From Gnomoniopsis sp. IMI 355080 (Eukaryota; Ascomycota; Sordariomycetes; Diaporthales; Gnomoniaceae): 64,000 nucleotides of DNA. The translations under genes were made by a program, and so were the position numbers. The notes beneath the pieces were generated by a model that was given only the letters and a program-made list of their open reading frames with translations, had not been told where the DNA came from and did no database searches. Position 1 is the stretch's first letter, and every line of letters begins with the position of its first letter. The stretch is from positions 1-64,000 of the forward strand of contig JAPEVC010000026.1 of NCBI GenBank assembly GCA_027946555.1. The letters are read 5' to 3'. This document shows, piece by piece, positions 55,399 through 64,000 of the stretch.

Positions 55399-56348
55399 GG
55401 CGACTGTTCCAAGGACTTGAAGGAAGTGAGACTCGGCGCAAAATGTGGGCGTGGACACTGCACTTCTCTGTCCTTGATTGTGTGCAGGACGAATTTTGGT
55501 TCATACGACCTTTTCTAGTGTTATGAATGAGGTCGAAGAGGTTTTGAAATATACATCAAGCTGTCGTCCCTTCTCATGCAATCCCGCTGTTTGACTGTTT
55601 CATAATCAGGAAAGGCGCACCAGACGCTGCTAAGACGCATAAAATAACGTTATAAGTTATGATCACATTGCGCCGATGTTAGTGTCACATTAAAACTTGA
55701 ACACAAACCCTAATGATTGCTCACAGAAAGACATGCACACCTATGGAGTCCAAAGGGCGCGCGTCCAGTCACTGGCGCCCTAGCTGGGGAGTAGTTTCCC
55801 CAAGACGCCAAGGGCTTACTTAGGCTAGCCATTGTCGCGAAAATGAATCGAATAGGGTACCTACCTAGGTAGGCTTACGAAATCAAGCATTCGGACCATG
55901 ACGACTTACGGGGGCCGAAACTTGCCATGAAGAACAATTCATGATATTCATTGACTCCCTTCTATTTTCGAAGAGAAAATCGTAGATAGCGTATATCGCT
56001 AGTAGGTATAAATCGCCGCCAATGCTCTTTTGCCCGGTCCAGACACGCCAAATCATGATGAGATGTTATATATAAATACACAAGCCACACGCATGTGGGC
56101 ACGGCCAATTCCCCCATACCTTTCGAGATAATACGACGTCTTGTCGCCATATCTAGATTAAAGGTATTCTTCGCCTGCCGTCACACAATCCTTTTCTACT
56201 TTAAGAAAAACCCGCTCTAAATTTTCGTACGTCTCCGGTGAATGTGATATGAAAGGTATTGAGGTATCGAAAGAAGGTATGGTAGAATGTCGTTTGACGT
56301 AACAAGGTGAAGTAACAAGATGAAGAAGCGAATAATTCAACAAGGCTC
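55399..56348. other. Intergenic region between the fusion flavoprotein and KCH1-type gene
   Basis: About 950 nt. It holds the palindrome CTACCTAGGTAG (55861-55872) and AT-rich sequence near 56060. No gene seen. Confidence 0.45.
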
Positions 56349-58456
56349 TTAGTACCTTGGACCGGGTGTGCCCCGCTGCGACTCCAGGTCTGAGTACCCA
56401 CTTCCGCTACCGAACCTGGCGTGTGACTGAGCCTGACTTTGCATGCTTCTCTGACTTTGCGCAGTGCCTGGTCGGTTCATGTATTCCTGAGGTGGACTCT
56501 GGTACATTTGAGGTCCTGAATTCTGGTATATTTGCTGTGGAGCCGGGCTCCCATAACGCGGCATGGGCGCTGTCATATTCCTCTGCGGCTGTCCAGGGGG
56601 ACCACGCTGGGGCAGAGGCCCCGTCTGACTTCGGTTGGGGTAGGCACTAGGTGCAGGCCTACCAGGATATCCACCCTGGCCTTGGTTGTACTGAGGGCCC
56701 ATTGGACGATTGTAGTCATTGTAAGCTGGGCGTGGCGGCATCTGTGATGGCGCAGGGCTGGCCGACCTGTTGTAGTCGTCGTAAGGCCCTCGTGGAGCTG
56801 GTGTCGACCTCTGTGGCATGCCGTACGAAGCAACGGAAGAGCCAGTGGGAGACCGCGTGAGCTGCGGCATGGGATATTCACTGTCGGGTGATTGTGAATG
56901 GTTGCCACTGAAGTAGGTGTTGTTTGTCGGTGTTCGGTGCAGGGATGGAGCAGGTGTCGACCTTATTGGCATGCCATAGGGACCCGTGGTGGAGGTTGGT
57001 GAGTGCATAGCCTGCGGCATAGGCGGATAGTCGTCTTCTGGTGACTGTGAGTAAGGAGCACTGAAGCTGGAGTTGTTGGTTTGTGTCCGATGCAAAGTCG
57101 AGCCACTGAAGTTTGAGGCATTGGTATGTACTCGGGTCAATGGCGGGGCACCCATGGGGGATCTCATAGGTCCCGTGGTTCCGTTCCGGGTTGGCCCATA
57201 GGGTGATGGCAGCCCTGGAGATGCATGGCCCATATCAGCGCCAGATGAAAGAAGTGGCGCACGACTGGACGCGGTCGATGTGGTCTCTGTTCTGCTTGGC
57301 ATAGGTCGCATTTGGTTGAGTTCGAAGCCACTCTTGGGCGTACCTGGCCTGGAGCTGTATACAGGAAGCGTCGCCTCCGTGTCCACCCTGTTGAGTGTAG
57401 GCATGCCCGGAAGCTTGTCGTCACCATCGGACATGAAGGTAGGCAAGGTCGCCTTACGTTCCTCTGGTGGGAGTGCCCCAGTCTTCTTCGCTGCTTTCAG
57501 CTCGGCCTTCTTCCTCTGCCGCTCCTGATCAGCAATAGCCGCGTCCACCTTTTTCGAGACAATCTTCATGAGTCGCTTGCTAATCTTTCGCTCGCAGTAC
57601 CCCGAAAGGCCGCCATCCTCCTTCGGAATCCATCCCCAGAGGAAGAAGACAAAGAATAAAACAGCGAGGATGAAAGATAGTGCGGAGAAGACCCAGATGA
57701 CCAAAGTGAACAGCATACCAGACAAGATGAGGGCTTGCCGGTAGTCTTGCTGAGCGAGAATCTTGATCTTGTCGAAAAAGCTTTCCAAGCTGGACACAAA
57801 GGTGTCACCGTCCACCTGTAGCTTTGCGTTGTATACCGAGTACAAGGTCACAGCGTTGACAACTTGACGGGGACCGGAGCAAAAAATGACGCGAATCCAC
57901 GCCTGAAGACTGAAGTAAGTGAACAGGGCGATGTACTCGGCTCCCTTTTTACTCTTGGTGAGTTCCGCAAATACCAGAAAGCGCCTCCAACCCTTGCCGC
58001 TTCCACAAACCCGGATACTCTGCAGGCGAACCGCCAAATTGTCCAAGAAGGATTCCGCCACACTGCCTCTCCGGATGATCACGTTTGCTCGAAGGTGCTC
58101 ATATCCCAGGTTGACGAAGGAGAGGATGATGCAGATGGAGAATATCCATTTGGTAACATCAAAGGGGATGGCGGGTTGAATTTCGGACGACCATGTGTTG
58201 AAAGCGAGCAACTGGACGGCCGTGAAGGTATCGACGGCGTAAACGGCAATCGAAATGGTGAGTGATACATAGAGATAACCGTAGGCAATATAGGTGAATA
58301 CGTTGTCGGCCTTGAAGTCATTGAGTTGCTGCAAGGTAAAAGGTCAGCACATTCCCACTCGGTGGTCTGGGTCTTCGAAAGAGCACTTACAATGTAATCC
58401 CATTTTGCCTCGGGAGGGACCTTGACATTGGCCCTTCTGTGGCTGAGGAAACCCAT
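56349..58456 (-). CDS. KCH1: KCH1/PRM6-type potassium transporter with repeat-rich cytosolic tail
   Basis: Predicted 681-residue plasma membrane protein of the fungal KCH family (Kch1/Prm6), which mediates low-affinity K+ influx and links to Ca2+ signalling. Exons 58391-58456 and 56349-58328 (62-nt intron, phase 0). The start MGFLSHRRANVKVPPEAKWDYI is typical. The membrane part covers about residues 25-290 with the family motifs YIAYGYLYVSLTISIAVYAVD, WRRFLVFAELTKSKKGAEYI, WIRVIFCSGPRQVVNA and LFFVFFLWGWIPKEDGGLSGYCERKI. The following 390 residues are Pro/Ser/Gln-rich. They include three copies of [LHT]-x-R-[TV]-x-T-N-[NA]-x-x-F-S (for example TRVHTNASNFSG, HRTQTNNSSFSA, HRTPTNNTYFSG), two of them followed by SQSP and YPPMPQ-type words and RSTPAP. 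The tail is longer than in yeast. Identification rests on the core motifs. Confidence 0.88.
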
Positions 58457-61400
58457 TTTGTGTATGTCGATATTACCGATTCGCGCACAGCATCAAACCA
58501 ATGGAACCCGTTCCTCTAGAGCAAAAAGTAAACCGTCGACACCGTCGGAAAGAAGCGAAAAGAGTTCTGGCGACGAGGATTCCTGCCCGCGCGTCCCCCC
58601 AAACAAACAAGTAGAACCTAGTGAAGCCTCGAGGTTGTCGTCATGAACCAGTTGTGATATCGCCCGCGAACCTTTGAAATATGGAAGGAAGAAAAGAATG
58701 GATGTCAGCCCTCAGCAGTAATGATGGCTTGAGGCCCTCGGATACCAGCGAAGTCCAGGAATGCCGGAGCCTCGTGGAAGCGGGGGGGGCGTTGCTTAGG
58801 AAGTCTCTCAAGGGAGAAACAGGGTTCGAAGCCGGGCCGCACTCTGCGTAGCAAGGGGTGAGACAAGGCGACCGGGGTTTTGACTTTGGGCAGTGTCTTG
58901 CTAAAGATAGTGACCGTGGTTCATCCTCAGGAGTAGGCAGTTTCGGATGAAATGGGGCTTTGGCTGTAAGGTTCTTGTACAGTCAAAAGGCGCAATGAGT
59001 GTGTAGTACAAGATGGATCTGTTGATAGCGACAGGGACATCTAGGAGCCAGTCCAGACGTAGCAAGGAGTGTGAACTTTTGGAATAATCGCGTTGTTGGC
59101 GATAGTTGTTGTTGCTGCTGGAGCAGCGACGTGCGCGCCAAGTAAGCTGCGTCTGTTTGATCGTCTTCGCGTCGTCCGAAGAAAGGCAAGGTGTGGTCGC
59201 AGATTCGCAGCTTATGAGAGTTTGGCAGCTGGCTACCAGATGATCTGGGAAGATGTCGCAGATCACAGTGTCTATCGTTGAGGGAGTATCACAGATGGGC
59301 CGAGCATGAATGTCGCCGGTGCTGATGCTTGTTGTCGAGTACGGAGTAGAGAAGGTAGGTAGATGCAGATGCAGATACAACAGGCAGAGCGAGTGAGAGG
59401 GTAAAAAGAGCGACGACGATGGATAGGATGTGGGCGCTACACGGTGCGCAATAGCAATGCCATCAGATGGAGGCCGCCCTTTGAGTTTCTGTCCCTAACT
59501 TTGCGAGTGAGGGGGAGTGTGTTGTGTGCAAAGGCGGATACATGAGCAGAACCTTAGCTAAAATTACAGGCGGAAATCAGAGACGCCGGCGTGAAGACAC
59601 CGTGGGGAGGGGGCGAGGGCGTGGGTACATGGGTCACGTCTGAGGATTTGTGGGCGTGAAGGATCAAAATCAAACAGGGGAGCGCCAAGTCACGATAATA
59701 AGAACCGGATAACGAGAGGATGGACAATGTTAGTGAGACAGTATGGCCGTCCAGCAAAGCACTATTGCAATTGAGTGCTGATTTTGCTGTAATCCACCTC
59801 TCGATACTTTGACGCCCTGGTCAGCCGTGGGGAAACAGCACTGACCCCTGTTCAATGCAGGAACAGATAGCACTTGCCCGCATCTGGGATTAGCGCCAAA
59901 CTGCATCTCATATTCCCATTGCCTTCTAATGGCCTTCTAATTGGCTCGCCTCAGTTTTTGGCTTGCGCTCCTTCTTCTTTTTCGCCCGGCCATCCCTGCC
60001 AGGCTGCCAGGCCCCTGATTTCCGATTGACGAACTGGGGATGGGGAGCTTGCACATGCTGTTCAGGGCTGTTCAGGCTGTCAAGGCGAGACCAGAGACGG
60101 GCGCATTTACGGAACACCGACTGCCGCCGAGTCCGGACCAATTGACGAGGGCTTTGGGGACATGACGAAGGAAGCCAGCTGAATGGCTCTCATGTTGACA
60201 GATGCAATGTTTGAAACAAAGTATGCACTCTAAAAGACCCCATTCAAGCGTCTATTCGTCTGTCTCCCCACCAGAGCCCCATTTGCGCCCCGTGGCTTGC
60301 TCTGGTTGCCATACAGCCTCGAGATTACCCGCGCGCGCACTCTCTCATCTGCGCCTAGCATACTCCGTCCGGGAATACTGCGTACAGAGTACTGGTGGCC
60401 GCAGGTCTCGAGGCCAACACCCACCTGCACATCCACGTGTCCCCCGTTTCGCCGTTTCACCGGCCGCGGTCCACTTGTTCGGCCACTGGCCGCCATTGAC
60501 TTCTTGTTCTATGCAGGCCACAGCGGCGGGACGGCACGAAATTGTTTGGCCTTGACGCCGGCCTTGACAAGACCTGTGTTGTGGTCTTAAAGACGAATCT
60601 AAGCTTGCTGGTCGAATCAATGGGTGCACATCGGCGGATGCTTGTCATGTGCAGCCTGCAGGCGTTCTTCGGCATGCGAGAGCGTCTCCAGTAAATCTGT
60701 CTCAGGCATCCCCAGTCCACCATTCATCAACCCAACATCAAGCGCTGCGGCCAATCTATCAAGCTTGTCGCGCGGCTCCACTGCGGACCCGGCGTCTCTA
60801 TGCGGACGTGTGAGATCATGGCCTTTCCATTTTTGACAGCAAACCCACATCCTTGACCAGATCGAGCCGGTCCCAATTTCTCCGACAGCCAGACTGACTC
60901 CGCGATTTTCAAACCACGCCACGCGAGGTATGGTAAATCCTCATTTCACTGCGATCATTACTGGCGCAGAAGTGCTGCCAAAGGCCTGATAGTGCATGAC
61001 TCTGTAGAAAAGCAGCAATTGGCCTTTTTCAGGGGGCCAGGGTGATGACACGTACGATTGTACGATTCAACGAACTATAATGTACGAGTATTTACAGCAT
61101 TTTCAGCGTTGTTGAAAGACACCCGGGACACCTCGCTTCTGCCATCTGAAATCCTCGGTTGCGGTCGCGAGAAACCAGTTTTGTGACAGAACTGTCACTC
61201 AAGAACACGCAGCCAGTCAATGCGGGTCGCCGTCCTTGTAAGGCTGATGTTTGGAGGCAGGGTTCTTCACACAGCAAACATGTTATAGATCCAAACAGCT
61301 TGACGCGGCAAATCTCCGGCCTGGTCTGGAGGACTGAACAGTCGCCGTGGGTAATTCTGTTGATCATTCTGGGACAATCTGCTGTCCGTGTCTCAAGTTG

Positions 61401-61638
61401 CAAGGAAGTACTGTGCAGTATTCCAACGAGGCAGGACGATTCTCGGTCTATCAGCCAGCCAGGCTATAGCATGGCTGGTGTCAATGCTGCTCGGAAGACC
61501 ACTTCTTCGAACATTGTCGATTGCCTGGTCGTGTTCATTGCTTGTTGCCTTGTTGACGTGCACGGCGGAAAGCAGTGAAGCGTGCAGGCCCAGCCCCCCC
61601 CCCACCTCCCGCGGATCCCCTCTCTCGTGAGTGTAGAC
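58457..61638. other. Gene-free stretch of 3.2 kb before the beta-lactamase-fold gene
   Basis: No supported gene. The left 900 nt should be the promoter and long leader of the KCH1-type gene, with CT- and GA-rich patches around 59330-59400. Open frames in 59-61 kb overlap on both strands and lack domains. Nothing looks like a transposon or RNA gene. Confidence 0.45.
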
Positions 61639-62966
61639 CTAAGTATGGAATTCGGGCGCCGCCTTGTACTTTGCCATATAGTCCATGTCATGTCCCAGGA
61701 CTATGTTCGCCTTGGTCCTTTTTACCAGCGCCTTGATCATCTGGTTGCTCCGTATCCAGCCGTCAAAGTCCCTCATCAGCCATCCCTGCGGGATCGAACT
61801 CTCGTAGTTCTCCTTGACATGATACATGTCAGACGTGAAGATCCATGTTCCGCTGTCCCGCAGGTTGACTTGCAAGATGCAGAGCCCTGGGGTATGGCCC
61901 GGAGCATGTCGGACGTTCAACCCAGGTGCGAGCTCGATCAAGTCGCCTACCATGGGTTGCCAGTTCATATCGAAGCTGAGATAGTAGGGAAGGTAGACTC
62001 CTATACAGACGAAGTCAGTCGGTTCTCGCAGCGAGGTTGTCGCGGACAGGCACTGAGACGTCTTCATCCGCCGGAATGCCCAAAAAAAGTCAATGACATA
62101 GTAGTCAAGTACGAACCAACATCAATTCCTGTCGCCACCGTATAGAAGGCATGCTTCAGTTCCAGTTCATGAACGTAGACAGGCACTTCGGTTCCGATGA
62201 AGTGTTCCAGCCCGCCACCGTGGTCAAGGTGCAGATGTCCTATGATGACGGCTTTCACGTCCTTGATACTGTGTCCTGTCTTAGCAATAGCCTTGTCGAG
62301 GTCATGCTCACCCGGGTCGTAGTCGACTTGGGCAAAGACGTCGTTCACGGGAGTCTAGTATTGGTATCAGTCACTTGCAGTCCTATGCAAAATCACAACG
62401 CTCGAGAAGAGAGTGAGGGGGCGGGGCCTTGTGTATCCATACGCCAACAACCTCTGCTCGGATGACCTGGTCAGTGAATTGACAGCCCACATACTCGGCA
62501 ACGCGTGGCTTGATAAGCTGCATACCTGGGTAATGACTTCCCGTCCCCGTCTCCCATAGGATTAGCCCCTCCGTGGGATGCTCTATCAATACCGAGATGA
62601 CAACCATCTTGCGCCGGACCCGTGGCGCATCCGGGTTGCTCTTCGATGAGACATGGCTGCCACCCTTTGTACACGTTGTTAGACGGCCCAGCCTTTTTGA
62701 AACTTGCATACGTGAGGATTGAATAAGACTTGCATTCTTAAGTAGGAAGCCATCATCGCACTCAAGATATCCTAGGTTTAGGAGCTGAAGGTAGTACACT
62801 CGTGAGCTTGCAAGTCTTTCACAATCTTCTTCTCATGGGCTGACTCGTACCCAGAGCTTTGTCCCCTATGGCTCTTGGTTAGTAAAATACAAATGCTGGA
62901 GGTTCCTGAAAGCGAGCAACATACCTCAGGAGCAATATTGATCAGATCTATGCTTGAAGCCATCAT
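61639..62966 (-). CDS. Metallo-beta-lactamase-fold hydrolase, lactonase-like
   Basis: Predicted 324-residue metal hydrolase of the group related to N-acyl-homoserine lactone lactonases. Exons: 62925-62966, 62851-62865 (a 15-nt exon), 62467-62784, 62117-62354 and 61639-62000. The 15-nt exon encodes GTKLW and joins into PEGTKLWLLNLGYLECDDGFLLKNAS, the family N terminus. Metal ligands are visible in GHLHLDHGGGLEHF (HxHxDH), in the HAPGHTPGLCI segment and in the Asp/His of a final GHDMDYM. The end of exon 3 (CAG at 62467 chosen; TAT at 62491 is the other phase-0 option) is uncertain, and a stretch of about 25 residues before SNPDAPRVRRK might be an unspliced intron. Substrates in this fungal group include lactones, mycotoxin-like esters and unknown compounds; none is assigned here. 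Confidence 0.78.
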
Positions 62967-64000
62967 GGAATGGTCGTTACTGCGAGGGACTTTAGATTTT
63001 TGCGATTTGGTAGCAAGGGTTATACTTTCTTATGAAGAGTCCTTGTAATCAAGAGGCAAACGGTGTTTTGTGCACTGACGTTCATCTTGTCAGCACTTGA
63101 ACTCTCCAAGACTGCCCTTACGGCAGATCGCCATTAGGTCATGGTGCATCCCACACATCATCATCATCAGATGTTTCTTCCCCGCGGGGCAGTATACGTC
63201 GACGAGCTAGCGAGCAGCATCTCCCATGGGGACACTATGCATTAGGTATGCAGAACGAATATCCTCTTTCCCCGCAAGCCGATCTACCTGCGGCAGACTA
63301 CCATATTGGCCGCGGAGGTGTCGAACTTCGGTCCCGGATTTCCGATTCGGGAGACAGGATGGGGGCCTCCAATCGTGACATTAGCTTACGGTTGTCCTCC
63401 AGTCTGGATTGAGCACACTCCTGAGTCCTTATGGAATACAAAGTGGGGAATGAAGGGTGCTTACTGGGCGGCGACCCGGGGGCGCGCGGATGGCTCGACG
63501 CTCAGCAACAAACCTGGCCTCTTGAGACTAGAAACTGTGTCGATGCCACAATTCAGAAGGCAAGCTGGCTTTCAGCCTCCACCTCTCAATTAGATTCTTC
63601 TGGTTGCGTAACACTTCATACTGTTCACATCGATGAATCACACATAACGCAGTTGTATTGAACGGAATTTTGGCCCAATATGAAAGTTTTGTAGACAAAG
63701 TTGACGAATTAATCTCATATCCAAGCATTTCTCTTGAGAAAATACGACAAGGCTTCCCCATCTCTTTCGCTATACCCAGTGTCTGCTTCCACGGCATCAT
63801 GACAACGCCGGGGCCCCCGCAGCGATGAACGGGGTATGGACGCATATACCTCCAGCATTGGAGAAGACTGTCGACAGCACATCTCCGCTCAAAGCACTGC
63901 TGATTCTCTTCCAACAGCCACAATATCGATCCCACGACTGACAGGCGTTGACAGACGGCTCCAAACCTCTTCGACTGAAATAAAAACAGTTTGAGTGCCA
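62967..64000. other. Right end of the window
   Basis: About 1 kb with no supported gene. Plus-strand frames at 63306-63593 and 63431-63661 overlap each other, have no domain, and would not both be real. The region may belong to the promoter of the lactonase-like gene or to a neighbour outside the window. Confidence 0.35.

Noticed and set aside
58800..58830. A GGTTCGAA word that resembles a tRNA T-loop
   Set aside because: No acceptor stem, D-arm or anticodon arm could be folded around it; the same applies to similar words at 47211 and 53141.
58457..61638. Possible long non-coding RNA or missed gene in the 3-kb gap
   Set aside because: No conserved structure, promoter or open frame supports it. 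Without transcripts it cannot be claimed.
63306..63661. Two overlapping plus-strand frames near the right edge
   Set aside because: They overlap in different frames with no domain or splice signal. At most one could be real and neither can be supported.

Overview
The window reads as nuclear DNA of a filamentous ascomycete (Pezizomycotina). The genes are compact, most are cut by 48-130 nt introns with GT-AG ends, branch sites often resemble CTGAC or CTAAC, and the recognisable proteins are fungal (MGM101, PAM16, YIP1, RCC1, KCH1, NMNAT, a DUF6536 protein). The order or species cannot be fixed from the sequence alone. I rebuilt splice sites by hand, using reading phase and family alignment. Exon lists are in each entry; spans run from start codon to stop codon.

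Layout. 1-2.5 kb: the 3' part of MGM101 and a long TB2/DP1/HVA22 (REEP) protein. 4.4-10.2 kb: three minus-strand accessory genes in a row, namely a secreted heme-thiolate peroxidase (chloroperoxidase/peroxygenase type), an MFS transporter and a LaeA-like methyltransferase. Two of them carry GC-AG introns. 11.5-16.3 kb: a housekeeping block of RCC1, YIP1 and PAM16. 17.5-24.5 kb: a single-pass Ser/Thr-rich surface protein, a 12-cysteine metallothionein-like protein and a 531-residue protein I do not recognise. 25.2-27.1 kb: a cytochrome P450. 27.8-28.4 kb: a possible decayed gene. 29.7-33.5 kb: a 1277-residue intronless protein with five tandem repeats of a two-part module, the least explained gene here. 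35.5-36.6 kb: the NAD biosynthesis enzyme NMNAT. 38-42.4 kb: a convergent pair, a coiled-coil protein and a DUF6536 membrane protein, separated by an (ACA)n microsatellite. 43.5-48.6 kb: a small membrane protein, then an ACS-family MFS transporter divergent from a 2-oxoglutarate/Fe(II) oxygenase. 49.3-53.2 kb: a small secreted protein with a duplicated six-cysteine module, a small unknown protein and a type II membrane protein. 53.5-58.5 kb: a flavin split-barrel/ferredoxin-reductase fusion and a KCH1-type potassium transporter. 61.6-63 kb: a metallo-beta-lactamase of the lactonase type.

Two groups may work together. The peroxidase, MFS and methyltransferase run could be a small secondary-metabolism or detoxification cluster. 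The ACS transporter and oxygenase share one upstream region and may handle one small molecule. No ribosomal RNA, tRNA, CRISPR array or intact transposon was recognised. Long gene-free stretches (2.5-4.5, 19.1-21.9, 33.5-35.5 and 58.5-61.6 kb) hold nothing I can name.
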